Part shown: piece after piece, positions 26,843-35,005 of the stretch
Position numbering within the stretch: position 1 is the first letter of the stretch
Layout: the number at the start of each line of letters is the position of its first letter
DNA from: Photorhabdus namnaonensis
GTDB lineage: Bacteria > Pseudomonadota > Gammaproteobacteria > Enterobacterales > Enterobacteriaceae
Assembly: GCF_001684335.1 (NCBI RefSeq)
Contig: NZ_LOIC01000055.1
Coordinates: 1 to 35,005, forward strand
DNA length: 35,005 nucleotides
Direction: 5' to 3'
The notes under the pieces: model-generated
The model's database searches: none
What the model saw: the letters and a program-made list of their open reading frames with translations, nothing else
Told to the model about the DNA's origin: nothing
Program-made: the position numbers and the translations under genes

Positions 26843-26873
26843 AAAATGTGCACGTTCATCACGTGCACATTTT
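26843..26873 (-). terminator. yiiM terminator hairpin, twin of the one after trpS
   Basis: AAAATGTGCACGT and ACGTGCACATTTT form a perfect 13-bp stem with a 5-nt loop, directly next to the yiiM stop codon. On the minus strand the stem ends in TTTT. The stem sequence is the same as at 16825-16851. Confidence 0.8.
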
Positions 26874-26874
26874 A

Positions 26875-27546
26875 TTATTTTCTGAATAACCTACGGTTAA
26901 AATCCTCAATCTTTCCAAACATCACCCGCTTTTGCATAGTCAAGCTCCAACTAGCAGATAAACCAGCAGCACTCATCAGCCGACGATATTGCTCCTCGTC
27001 AAATGGCATATTAAAAGCAATAGCTATCGCTTCCTTAATTAAAACATCACTATTACGGGAAACAAGAATAAGAGGCTCATCTGGGCTGACATTTCCCGCG
27101 GCAATAATCCTATAAAGCCAGCCACAACGACCACTTTCCTGCATAATGGCAGAAAAATTGCTGATACCAGAATGACAGTTAAGTTTGTAGCAAGGCGAAC
27201 GAGGCTGAGTTACCTGAATCATTGCCTCCCCCCAACTGAAAATGTCACCAATACAAACATTTTCTTCAGTCAACCCCGTTGTGGAAATATTTTCACCAAA
27301 CGCTGGAGCAATAAAAAAATCTTCTTGATCAGGAAATTGATGTTTCCAGAAATCATAGTGTTCACGAGGATAATGACAAAGTGCACGATCAGGACCACCG
27401 TGGATACGGGTTTCAGCCTGCTCATCACCTTCCAATCCTAGAGAAGTCAGACTCAGGCTACCATCAACCATTCGTTTATTAATTGCACTAGCAGAAAGTT
27501 TCCCTGATATTTCAATTTTACCTGTATATACCTGCGGACAATACAT
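26875..27546 (-). CDS. yiiM: MOSC-domain protein YiiM
   Basis: MOSC-domain protein of the molybdenum cofactor sulfurase C-terminal family; E. coli YiiM, with molybdenum cofactor, detoxifies N-hydroxylated bases such as 6-hydroxylaminopurine. 223 residues, normal length. Key motifs: LGLEGDEQAETRIHGGPDRA (HGGPDRA at 49-55), HYDFWKHQFP, FGENISTTGLTE and QVTQPRSPCYKL with the conserved cysteine C119. It lies next to sodA, near its E. coli neighbourhood. It ends at the hairpin that marks the right edge of the accessory island. Confidence 0.94.
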   Translation of the reverse strand: MYCPQVYTGKIEISGKLSASAINKRMVDGSLSLTSLGLEGDEQAETRIHGGPDRALCHYPREHYDFWKHQFPDQEDFFIAPAFGENISTTGLTEENVCIGDIFSWGEAMIQVTQPRSPCYKLNCHSGISNFSAIMQESGRCGWLYRIIAAGNVSPDEPLILVSRNSDVLIKEAIAIAFNMPFDEEQYRRLMSAAGLSASWSLTMQKRVMFGKIEDFNRRLFRK

Positions 27547-27604
27547 AATTCACTTTCCTTATTGAAATCAGTCTGACATCACCATCATAAACCAACATTC
27601 AACC

Positions 27605-27637
27605 AATAAAAATGCCGGCTGTCATATCAGCCGGCAT
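27605..27637 (-). terminator. sodA terminator
   Basis: ATGCCGGCTG and CAGCCGGCAT form a perfect 10-bp stem with the loop TCATAT (27612-27637), followed on the minus strand by TTTTTATT. It lies 28 bp after the sodA stop codon. Confidence 0.9.
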
Positions 27638-27664
27638 AGCAGAAAAGAGAAATTATTTAGCCAA

Positions 27665-28291
27665 TTATTTCACTTTTTCCTGATAACGTGTTGCTGCTTC
27701 ATCCCAGTTAACAACGCTCCAGAATGCTTTAATATAGTCAGGACGACGGTTTTGGTACTGTAAGTAATAAGCATGTTCCCAAACATCCAGACCAATAATC
27801 GGATAACCAGATGCACCAGAAATAGCTTCGCCCATTAATGGGCTATCTTGGTTAGCAGTCGATACAACCGCCAGCTTGCCATCATCTTTCAGTACTAGCC
27901 AAGCCCAACCAGAACCAAAACGGGTAGCCGCTGCCTGCTCAAATTTCTCTTTAAAAGAATCTATGCTACCGAAATCACGTTCAATAGCGTCTTTTAATGG
28001 ACCTTGCAGAGTTGTACCTAATTTCAGACCTTTCCAAAACAAGCTATGGTTAGCGTGTCCACCAGCATTGTTACGTACAAAAGTACGTTTATCAGCAGGT
28101 ATTTTATCTAATTGCTGAATCAGATCATCAATACCCAGTCCCGCCAGCTCTGGGAAAGCTTCCAAGGCACTATTGGTATTATTGACGTAAGTCTGATGAT
28201 GCTTGGTATGGTGAATTTCCATCGTCTGCTTATCAAAATGAGGTTCCAGAGCTTCATAAGAATAAGGAAGAGAAGGTAATGAATAGCTCAT
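27665..28291 (-). CDS. sodA: Manganese superoxide dismutase
   Basis: Cytoplasmic Mn-SOD that dismutates superoxide. 208 residues from the ATG at 28291 ([20 protein letters not shown]), preceded by GGAGT; the frame is open upstream, but that part is not conserved. Metal ligands: H27 (MEIHHTKHH), H82 ([10 protein letters not shown]), and D and H in [10 protein letters not shown]. The Gln in [11 protein letters not shown] is the manganese-type signature. Divergent from acs. SoxRS, Fur and ArcA control sodA in E. coli; I saw no clear matching site here. Confidence 0.97.
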   Translation of the reverse strand: MSYSLPSLPYSYEALEPHFDKQTMEIHHTKHHQTYVNNTNSALEAFPELAGLGIDDLIQQLDKIPADKRTFVRNNAGGHANHSLFWKGLKLGTTLQGPLKDAIERDFGSIDSFKEKFEQAAATRFGSGWAWLVLKDDGKLAVVSTANQDSPLMGEAISGASGYPIIGLDVWEHAYYLQYQNRRPDYIKAFWSVVNWDEAATRYQEKVK

Positions 28292-28664
28292 ATCATGTAC
28301 TCCAGTCATATAAGAATGGTTCAAAGTCCACACCTTGTGAACAACGTGATCATTATAGTTAATTAAATATTATTGGAAATGTTTATCAATACCATATTCT
28401 CATTATGGTTTTATTATATGACTGTGTTTCAGCAACTTATCAGTCAATTTATCTATATTTAACATTATTATTGGATTAGGATTTTGAATTACTATTTTTG
28501 GTTAGCAATTAAACCTAAAGAAACCCGCCACACTAAATGACAATTACGTGAAAAATATTCTTTTTATTGCGTGATCTTCCGCGCAAAAAAAAAACAAAAA
28601 TTCTCTTTACACTTTAGTTAACTTTGATTTGACATAATATTAACATTCGTAAGGAGAATATTAT
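28292..28664. other. sodA-acs divergent promoter region
   Basis: 373 bp, AT-rich, no gene. It must hold the promoters of sodA (minus) and acs (plus). TGTGAACAACGTGATCA at about 28338 is half of a CRP-type site; I do not call it. AAGGAGA at 28651-28657 is the acs ribosome binding site. Confidence 0.5.
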
Positions 28665-30620
28665 ATGACCAAAATAATGAAGCACCCTATTCCTGCCTCC
28701 ATCGCAGAACATGCCCTGATGAATAAACAACAATATCAACAAGATTACCAATTATCGTTGCAAGATCCCGAAAGGTTCTGGGGTGAGAAAGGCAAAATTA
28801 TTGACTGGATTAAGCCTTACACCAAGGTAAAAAATACCTCTTTTGATCCTGGACATATCAATATCCGCTGGTTTGAAGATGGAACACTAAACTTAAGTGC
28901 AAATTGCCTCGATCGTCATCTAAAAGAACGTGGCGATCAAACTGCTATTATCTGGGAAGGTGATGATCCGACAGAATCCAAAGCAATAACCTATCGTGAA
29001 CTACACCATGATGTATGTCAGTTTGCCAATGTATTAAAAAATCTGGGTATTAAAAAAGGCGATGTTGTTGCTGTTTACATGCCGATGGTGCCAGAAGCAG
29101 CGGTTGCCATGTTGGCATGTGCCCGCATTGGTGCTATTCACTCTGTTATTTTTGCAGGTTTTTCTCCCGACGCCGTATCCGGGCGCATCATCGATTCAAA
29201 CACAAAATTGGTCATTACCGCCGATGAAGGATTGAGAGCCGGACGCACCATTCCCCTGAAAAAGAATGTTGATGACGCATTAAATAATGCAGCCGTTGTC
29301 AATGTATCCAATGTGATCGTTTTTAAACGTACTGGAAATATTAGTCACTGGCAATCTGGCCGTGACCTTTGGTGGCATGAATTGGTAGCAGACGCTAGTG
29401 CTGATTGCCCAGTCGAAGAGATGAATGCAGAAGACCCGCTATTTATTCTCTATACCTCAGGCTCTACCGGTAAACCTAAAGGTGTACTGCACACCACCGG
29501 AGGGTACCTTGTATATGCATCTCTAACATTTAAATATGTATTCGACTATCAGCCAGGGGAAGTCTATTGGTGCACAGCAGATGTGGGATGGGTTACCGGG
29601 CATAGTTACCTGCTCTACGGTCCCCTTTCCTACGGCGCTATTACTCTAATGTTTGAAGGCGTACCAAACTATCCTGCGGTTAACCGTCTGAGTCAGATTA
29701 TTGACAAACATCAAGTCAATATCCTGTACACAGCACCTACAGCGATTCGAGCCCTGATGGCTGAAGGTGACAAAGCTATTGAAGGAACAAAACGTACTTC
29801 TCTGCGTATTATGGGATCAGTTGGCGAACCGATTAATCCGGAAGCTTGGGAATGGTATTACCAGAAAATTGGTAACAGCAATTGCCCGATTGTCGATACC
29901 TGGTGGCAAACAGAAACGGGTGGCTTCATGATCACACCACTGCCGGGCGCAACCGAACTAAAAGCAGGTTCTGCAACTCTACCTTTCTTTGGCGTTCAGC
30001 CTGCATTGGTTGACAATCTTGGTGAACTACTAGAAGGGGTTTGTGAAGGAAACTTAGTTATTACCGATTCCTGGCCAGGACAAGCACGCTCACTATTTGG
30101 CGATCATGACCGTTTCGAACAAACCTATTTCTCTACCTTTAAGGGAATGTATTTCAGTGGCGATGGCGCACGCCGTGATGAAGATGGCTACTATTGGATA
30201 ACTGGCCGTGTTGATGATGTGTTGAATATTTCCGGCCATCGTCTAGGTACTGCTGAAATTGAATCTGCTTTAGTCTCCCATCCTAAAATTGCAGAAGCTG
30301 CTGTCGTAGGTACCCCGCATAACATTAAAGGGCAGGCAATTTACGCTTATGTCACCTTAAATCACGGTGAAGAACCCTCTCCAGAATTATATACAGAAGT
30401 CCGTAATTGGGTACGTAAAGAAATCGGCCCGATTGCTACACCAGATATCCTACACTGGACAGACTCCTTACCAAAAACTCGTTCAGGAAAAATTATGCGT
30501 CGTATCCTGCGCAAAATAGCCTCCGGCGATACCAGCAATCTAGGAGACATTTCAACACTAGCAGATCCAGGCGTAGTAGAAAAATTGTTGGAAGAAAAAC
30601 AAACAATGAGAATTTCGTAA
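28665..30620 (+). CDS. acs: Acetyl-CoA synthetase
   Basis: Activates acetate to acetyl-CoA through an acetyl-adenylate, allowing scavenging of low acetate. The 651 residues match the E. coli enzyme closely. Adenylate-forming signatures: [59 protein letters not shown] and the hinge [17 protein letters not shown]. The catalytic lysine K609 lies in [11 protein letters not shown], the site whose acetylation inactivates Acs in other bacteria. It starts the acs-yjcH-actP group. Confidence 0.98.
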   Translation: MTKIMKHPIPASIAEHALMNKQQYQQDYQLSLQDPERFWGEKGKIIDWIKPYTKVKNTSFDPGHINIRWFEDGTLNLSANCLDRHLKERGDQTAIIWEGDDPTESKAITYRELHHDVCQFANVLKNLGIKKGDVVAVYMPMVPEAAVAMLACARIGAIHSVIFAGFSPDAVSGRIIDSNTKLVITADEGLRAGRTIPLKKNVDDALNNAAVVNVSNVIVFKRTGNISHWQSGRDLWWHELVADASADCPVEEMNAEDPLFILYTSGSTGKPKGVLHTTGGYLVYASLTFKYVFDYQPGEVYWCTADVGWVTGHSYLLYGPLSYGAITLMFEGVPNYPAVNRLSQIIDKHQVNILYTAPTAIRALMAEGDKAIEGTKRTSLRIMGSVGEPINPEAWEWYYQKIGNSNCPIVDTWWQTETGGFMITPLPGATELKAGSATLPFFGVQPALVDNLGELLEGVCEGNLVITDSWPGQARSLFGDHDRFEQTYFSTFKGMYFSGDGARRDEDGYYWITGRVDDVLNISGHRLGTAEIESALVSHPKIAEAAVVGTPHNIKGQAIYAYVTLNHGEEPSPELYTEVRNWVRKEIGPIATPDILHWTDSLPKTRSGKIMRRILRKIASGDTSNLGDISTLADPGVVEKLLEEKQTMRIS

Positions 30621-30683
30621 CAGATCATGCCGCCGTAAGGCGGCTGTAATCAAAATATAATAAATATAAGAGGATATATTCCG

Positions 30684-30929
30684 ATGAATGACGATATTTA
30701 CCAAGGGATCGAAAATAACCCTCGTTTTAAAGAATTGGTTGAAAAGCGAGGACGTTTTGCATGGTTGCTATCAATAATCACATTAATTCTGTATGTCAGT
30801 TTTATTTTTCTCATTGCATTTGCACCCGAATGGCTAGGTACTCCCCTTTATAATGATTCCAGTATTACCCGTGGAATACCGGTTGGTATTGGTTTAATTA
30901 TTATTTCATTCATCTTAACCGGCTTATAA
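30684..30929 (+). CDS. yjcH: YjcH, DUF485 membrane protein, C-terminally truncated
   Basis: Small inner-membrane protein regularly encoded between acs and actP. It has the DUF485 start IYQGIENNPRFKELVEKRGR and two membrane helices (about 28-50 and 62-80) with the GIPVGIGLIIISFILTG block. It has 81 residues, while the E. coli protein has 104: the tail (YIWRANGEFDRL in E. coli) is lost after SFILTGL, where a TAA follows. The next ~165 bp to actP, usually an overlap, show no readable continuation. The helices are intact, so it may still work. AGAGG lies upstream of the ATG. Confidence 0.88.
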   Translation: MNDDIYQGIENNPRFKELVEKRGRFAWLLSIITLILYVSFIFLIAFAPEWLGTPLYNDSSITRGIPVGIGLIIISFILTGL

Positions 30930-31063
30930 ATAAGATTTCAAAATAGTGCTACATCTTATACCACTCATAATTCTATGTATAACAATGGGTTGAAGAAGGC
31001 TATGTGTAGCATAATTACGAAACGTTATTTATGTCATCAGAGCCAATAGCGAGTTTGATCACC

Positions 31064-31090
31064 TTACCTCACAAATTCTCAGTGAGGTAA
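31064..31090 (+). promoter_or_regulatory. Hairpin sequestering the actP ribosome binding site
   Basis: TTACCTCAC (31064-31072) and GTGAGGTAA (31082-31090) pair perfectly over 9 bp with a 9-nt loop. The 3' arm contains the GAGGTAA Shine-Dalgarno sequence, and the actP ATG follows at 31095. In the mRNA the ribosome binding site would be masked unless the hairpin is opened. Regulation by it is inferred only from the pairing. Confidence 0.55.
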
Positions 31091-31094
31091 AGAA

Positions 31095-32744
31095 ATGAAA
31101 AAGTTCCTGTTATTAGCAATAATGCTATTTCCTCATCTCACCTGGGCTAGTGCAATCTCTGAAACCGGAGAAAGACAACCTGTCAACGTTCAGGCTATTA
31201 TCATGTTTGTCCTGTTTGTTGGTTTTACACTCTATATCACTTACTGGGCCTCAAAAAAAACGCGCTCCCGTACTGATTACTACACGGCAGGTGGACGTAT
31301 TACAGGTTTTCAAAATGGAATGGCAATTGCAGGAGATTTTATGTCCGCAGCATCATTCCTCGGCATTTCCGCTCTAGTCTATACCTCTGGTTATGATGGG
31401 TTGATTTATTCTATCGGCTTCCTGATTGGCTGGCCTATTATCCTATTTCTGATTGCCGAAAGATTAAGAAACCTTGGACGCTATACTTTTGCTGATGTCG
31501 CTTCTTACCGGTTACAGCAACGTCCAGTCCGTACGTTATCTGCAATTGGCTCGCTGTTTGTTGTCGCTCTTTATCTTATCGCTCAAATGGTTGGGGCAGG
31601 TAAGCTTATCGAATTGCTTTTTGGGCTCAATTACCATGTAGCGGTCGTATTAGTTGGTATCCTTATGGTACTTTATGTTCTGTTTGGCGGTATGCTAGCA
31701 ACAACCTGGGTACAAATTATCAAAGCTATCCTATTACTAGCTGGCGCCACCTTTATGGCCCTTATGGTCATGAAAACAGTAAACTTCAATTTCAATACGC
31801 TATTCAAAGAAGCCATTGTTGTTCATTCAAGAGGTGAAGCCATCATGAGTCCAGGAGGATTGGTATCTGACCCAATATCCGCACTTTCTCTTGGTCTGGC
31901 ATTGATGTTTGGTACTGCTGGTTTACCTCATATTATTATGCGTTTCTTTACTGTAAGTGATGCGAAAGAAGCACGAAAAAGCGTTTTCTATGCTACTGGC
32001 TTTATTGGCTATTTTTACATTCTGACCTTTATCATAGGCTTCGGTGCTATTTTACTGGTTAGCCCAAACCCTTCCTTTAAAGATGCTACAGGAACGCTCA
32101 TTGGTGGGACTAACATGGCCGCCGTTCATCTCGCTAATGCAGTTGGAGGCAACTTGTTCCTAGGTTTCATCTCTGCTGTCGCCTTTGCCACAATTCTAGC
32201 CGTTGTTGCGGGGCTAACGCTGGCTGGCGCATCAGCGGTATCACATGACCTATATGCAAACGCCATTAAACGCGGTAAAGCCAATGAACGAGATGAATTG
32301 AAAGTATCAAAAATAACAGTTGTGATACTTGGATTTATCGCAATCGGATTAGGTATTTTATTTGAAAACCAGAATATAGCTTTCATGGTTGGATTAGCAT
32401 TTTCTATTGCTGCAAGCTGTAACTTCCCAATTATTCTTTTATCTATGTACTGGCGTAAACTCACTACCCGTGGCGCCTTAGCTGGGGGTTGGCTAGGATT
32501 AATTACAGCGGTAGTTTTGATGATTCTCGGCCCAACAATCTGGGTTAGCATTCTCGGTCACGAGAAACCAATCTATCCTTATGAATATCCAGCATTATTT
32601 TCAATGATCATCGCTTTTATTGGTTCATGGCTATTTTCTATCACCGATAATTCACAACAAGGTATGCAGGAAAGAGAACAATTTAGAATCCAGTTTATTC
32701 GATCACAAACAGGCATCGGTATCGCACAAGGAAAAACACATTAA
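31095..32744 (+). CDS. actP: Cation/acetate symporter ActP
   Basis: Sodium:solute symporter family (SSS) permease taking up acetate and glycolate. 549 residues, identical in length to E. coli ActP. It has an N-terminal hydrophobic signal-like segment (1-19), then 13 membrane helices. Conserved blocks: [87 protein letters not shown]. It works with Acs: ActP imports, Acs activates. Unlike in E. coli, it is separated from yjcH by 165 bp, and its ribosome binding site is in a hairpin. Confidence 0.97.
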   Translation: MKKFLLLAIMLFPHLTWASAISETGERQPVNVQAIIMFVLFVGFTLYITYWASKKTRSRTDYYTAGGRITGFQNGMAIAGDFMSAASFLGISALVYTSGYDGLIYSIGFLIGWPIILFLIAERLRNLGRYTFADVASYRLQQRPVRTLSAIGSLFVVALYLIAQMVGAGKLIELLFGLNYHVAVVLVGILMVLYVLFGGMLATTWVQIIKAILLLAGATFMALMVMKTVNFNFNTLFKEAIVVHSRGEAIMSPGGLVSDPISALSLGLALMFGTAGLPHIIMRFFTVSDAKEARKSVFYATGFIGYFYILTFIIGFGAILLVSPNPSFKDATGTLIGGTNMAAVHLANAVGGNLFLGFISAVAFATILAVVAGLTLAGASAVSHDLYANAIKRGKANERDELKVSKITVVILGFIAIGLGILFENQNIAFMVGLAFSIAASCNFPIILLSMYWRKLTTRGALAGGWLGLITAVVLMILGPTIWVSILGHEKPIYPYEYPALFSMIIAFIGSWLFSITDNSQQGMQEREQFRIQFIRSQTGIGIAQGKTH

Positions 32745-32762
32745 TTACGTTTTTATGTCCAG

Positions 32763-32787
32763 CCTCTCCTTCGGGAGAGGTATTTTC
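32763..32787 (+). terminator. actP terminator
   Basis: CCTCTCC and GGAGAGG (32763-32780) enclose the stable TTCG tetraloop and are followed by TATTTTC. It lies 18 bp after the actP stop. Confidence 0.85.
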
Positions 32788-32897
32788 ATTAGAAGCCACC
32801 TGAATTCAGAGCTATTTCACAAGTTAACCTCTTGTTTTACTCTCAGGTTAATGATTAACTCTTTTATTTCAATTTATTAATTAAGCTATTAATCTAT

Positions 32898-34481
32898 ATG
32901 CGAAATAAATTGCCGATTATTATTATTTTGATTCTCTCTTTACTACCGGTAATTTTCACTAGTGATTTGGCCGGTGAGTATAAGTTAAAAATAATATTGC
33001 TGAGTTTATTGCTAGTGAGTGTTAACGCTTTTTTTTATTGTTATAAATATCTTAAGCCATTGGTTTTACTTATTTCTCTACTGTGGTCTCTTAATATATC
33101 CACATCTTTTTTCTTCTTTAATGAACATCAAATAAGTTTTTCTTCAACTATTGCCAATACTTTTATTAATACAAACAGCAATGAAGCTGTCGGCATGTTG
33201 TCCTACAACAAATACTATGTACTTTTCTTTATTTTCATGTTGTTAATATATCTTTTATCTATTATATGGCTATCAAAAAATATAGACAAAAGATTACTCA
33301 AATCCAGTTTATGGGCTTTTATTTTTGTCTGCTTGTTAGTGCCTGTTAACTACTATATCTCAGGAAAGAAATATTCAGATGATATTATTCTATCAGAACA
33401 CTTTTTAATGGGAACACCATTCTATAACTCATCATCAATGGTAAAAGCAATATATGAAAATCAACAAATTAAAAATATTTCTTCTGTTAAGGTGAATTTT
33501 AATTATATAAAAGAAGATAAAGATATTGATATTTACATATTGCTGATAGGAGAATCAGCAAGAAGAGATCATATGTCTCTGTACGGTTATAACAAAACCA
33601 CAACACCAACATTAGACACGATGCAGAGAAATATGTTGATATTCAATCAAGCTATTTCTCCAGCTCCAGTTACTATATTATCCTTACCTATTTCGCTTTC
33701 TAATATTACTCTATATCAACTCAGAAATAAGGTTCATTATGCTGATAATATTATATCTTTAGCTAAAGATGCAGGTTTTAGGACAACTTGGATAAGTAAC
33801 CAAGGAAGATCAGGTAAAAGCAATAGCCTGATCACAGTTATTGCTAATATGGCTGAAAGCCAAAAATGGAATGAATATATTGGATATGATGAAGAATTAC
33901 TACCCTATTTAGATGATGCACTAAAACAGAAAGGTAAAAAATTTATTATTATGCATATCTATGGCAGTCATGAGCCATCTTGTAACCGATTTCCCGAAAA
34001 TAAACTGATATCTTTCTCATCAAACGAAGATGATAATTGCTATGACAGCTCAATAACTTATACAGATCATCTAATAGAGAAAATTATTAATAAAATCAAA
34101 GATCATAAAGCATCTATTCTCTATTTTTCAGATCATGGATTACAACGTTTAGATAAAAACGGTGACATCCGTTATCACCACGGAGTTAGTCATCCTCGAA
34201 AAGAGGCTTATAATATCCCTTTATTTATCTGGTATAACGATAATGTCGATCCAAAATATCGTCATACTGGTGTAATAAATACCCCTTTCTCAACTTCAGA
34301 TAATTATTACCTTATCAGTGGTTGGCTAGGTATTTATCATAAATCTCCAGAATACTGCCGTTCACCATTAAGCAACTGTTTCAAATCACAGAAAGAGCTA
34401 ATGGTGATCGATGGTAATAAAAACCTGATGAAATATAGCGAGCTTTCTGATGAGAAAGATATCAAAGCTTTAGGTAAATGA
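32898..34481 (+). CDS. Phosphoethanolamine transferase (sulfatase/alkaline phosphatase fold)
   Basis: Inner-membrane enzyme of the EptA/EptC/CptA family that moves phosphoethanolamine from phosphatidylethanolamine to lipid A, LPS core or another periplasmic acceptor. 527 residues: five N-terminal membrane helices (about 5-20, 30-48, 53-72, 106-126, 137-154), then a periplasmic catalytic domain. Active-site signatures: LLIGESARRDHMSLYGYNK (E219), a Thr in PAPVTILSLP (T259, the usual nucleophile position), FSDHG (D412, H413) and the YHHGVSHPRKEAYNIP block (H428). The gene is much more AT-rich than acs or actP and uses many TTA/ATA codons, which suggests later acquisition. The acceptor cannot be told from sequence; resemblance to CptA/YhbX-type members is as close as to EptA. 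Confidence 0.85.
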   Translation: MRNKLPIIIILILSLLPVIFTSDLAGEYKLKIILLSLLLVSVNAFFYCYKYLKPLVLLISLLWSLNISTSFFFFNEHQISFSSTIANTFINTNSNEAVGMLSYNKYYVLFFIFMLLIYLLSIIWLSKNIDKRLLKSSLWAFIFVCLLVPVNYYISGKKYSDDIILSEHFLMGTPFYNSSSMVKAIYENQQIKNISSVKVNFNYIKEDKDIDIYILLIGESARRDHMSLYGYNKTTTPTLDTMQRNMLIFNQAISPAPVTILSLPISLSNITLYQLRNKVHYADNIISLAKDAGFRTTWISNQGRSGKSNSLITVIANMAESQKWNEYIGYDEELLPYLDDALKQKGKKFIIMHIYGSHEPSCNRFPENKLISFSSNEDDNCYDSSITYTDHLIEKIINKIKDHKASILYFSDHGLQRLDKNGDIRYHHGVSHPRKEAYNIPLFIWYNDNVDPKYRHTGVINTPFSTSDNYYLISGWLGIYHKSPEYCRSPLSNCFKSQKELMVIDGNKNLMKYSELSDEKDIKALGK

Positions 34482-34676
34482 TTTGGATTCCAATATCCAA
34501 ATATCATATACAATATATGGCTGACTTGAATGAGAGTAGGTTTACGTTTTCTTATTCCCATAAATAATGTATTTATGGTTGATATCATGGCTAAGATAGC
34601 CCTGAGAATAAAAATAAAAGTAGCAGACAACTAAACAATATAAGCAAACAACAAAATAATACATACCTTAATACGC

Positions 34677-34704
34677 AAAAACCCCCAGCCTGCGCTGAGG
34701 GTTT
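34677..34704 (-). terminator. rRNA operon terminator
   Basis: On the minus strand AACCCTCAGC, loop GCAG, GCTGGGGGTT then TTTG: a 10-bp stem with one G-T pair and a T run, just after the 5S gene. Typical of the end of an enterobacterial rrn operon. Confidence 0.92.
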
Positions 34705-34716
34705 CCACTGTTTTTA

Positions 34717-34836
34717 AAGCCTGGCAGTGTCCTACTCTCACATGGGGAGACCCCACACTACCATCGGCGCTACGGCGTTTCACTGCTGAGTTCGGCATGG
34801 GGTCAGGTGGGACCACCGCGCTATCGCCGCCAGGCA
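34717..34836 (-). rRNA. rrf: 5S ribosomal RNA
   Basis: The minus strand reads TGCCTGGCGGCGATAGCGCG, GTGGTCCCACCTGACCCCAT, GCCGAACTCAGCAGTGAAAC and so on to GGACACTGCCAGGC, close to E. coli 5S at every domain. Terminal TGCCTGGC / GCCAGGC pairing (helix I) is intact. The 3' end is set by the usual 120-nt length and may be off by one or two bases. Last gene of an rRNA operon entering from the right. Confidence 0.97.
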
Positions 34837-34981
34837 TATTCCGTTTTATTCCAACCCTTGTCTGACCCTACGTCACCACAACCATTGGAACCAATCTCTG
34901 AACAAGCTGAATACTTCTCTCTCTTCCGGCCGCTCTCTTCTGACATCGGCCTGCTGCACGCCAAAACCCCTTCGGCGTTGT
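34837..34981 (-). other. 23S-5S spacer
   Basis: 145 bp between the end of 23S and the start of 5S on the minus strand. No tRNA gene is present in it. It holds rRNA processing sequence only. Confidence 0.7.
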
Positions 34982-35005
34982 AAGGTTAAGCCGCTCGGTT
35001 CATTA
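34982..35005 (-). rRNA. rrl: 23S ribosomal RNA, 3' end only
   Basis: The minus strand reads TAATGAACCGAGCGGCTTAA then CCTT, matching the conserved 3' end of enterobacterial 23S (TAATGAACCG ... GGCTTAACCTT). The gene continues beyond the right edge. Confidence 0.88.

Noticed and set aside
16825-26873. Reading the twin hairpins as attL/attR of an integrative element
   Set aside because: No integrase gene and no tRNA are present, each hairpin fits a terminator of the adjacent gene, and the associated gene copies are inverted, not direct.
28330-28360. CRP or Fur site in the sodA-acs gap
   Set aside because: Only half-sites are visible, too weak to call.
34837-34981. Possible tRNA gene in the 23S-5S spacer
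   Set aside because: No cloverleaf or TTCGANNCC-type arm was found.

Overview
The window looks like chromosomal DNA of a Morganellaceae gammaproteobacterium, most likely Photorhabdus (or the close relative Xenorhabdus). The housekeeping proteins read like close relatives of the Escherichia coli ones. A 127-bp ERIC-type element with TATACCC/GGGTATA ends sits at 3849-3975, and the core synteny is enterobacterial: hslO-hslR-igaA / nudE / mrcA / hofMNOQ / aroK-aroB-damX-dam-rpe-gph-trpS, then yiiM / sodA / acs-yjcH-actP, then the end of an rRNA operon. The genus is an inference.

Layout. 1-4.7 kb: redox chaperone genes hslO and hslR and the Rcs inhibitor igaA on the minus strand, with nudE divergent. 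4.7-10.3 kb: the bifunctional cell-wall synthase mrcA and the divergent hof cluster (PilM/N/O/Q-like, DNA uptake and use), in which hofP is missing and its N-terminal motif appears to be joined to a shortened HofQ secretin. 10.7-16.8 kb: the conserved aroK-to-trpS gene series.

16.8-26.9 kb is an accessory island between trpS and yiiM. Its two outer ends are AT-rich, almost gene-free stretches that carry recognisable inverted, decayed copies of the same small gene, each about 130 bp inside a near-identical terminator hairpin. The middle is visibly richer in GC and holds two cargo modules. The first is a minus-strand type VI secretion module: a VgrG spike with a C-terminal transthyretin-like tail, a VRR-NUC nuclease effector with a hydrophobic C-terminus (TseV type), and a truncated or frameshifted DUF3396-like immunity gene. 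The second is a complete bufferin-type RiPP operon (DUF2282 precursor, DUF692 MNIO enzyme, DUF2063 partner, DoxX protein), convergent with an ECF sigma factor and a 64-residue zinc-finger anti-sigma. A broken RelE-family toxin gene lies in the right flank.

26.9-35.0 kb: yiiM and sodA on minus, then acs-yjcH-actP on plus for acetate uptake and activation, with yjcH shortened and the actP ribosome binding site inside a 9-bp hairpin stem. A very AT-rich phosphoethanolamine transferase gene follows. The window ends in 5S rRNA and the 3' end of 23S rRNA on the minus strand.
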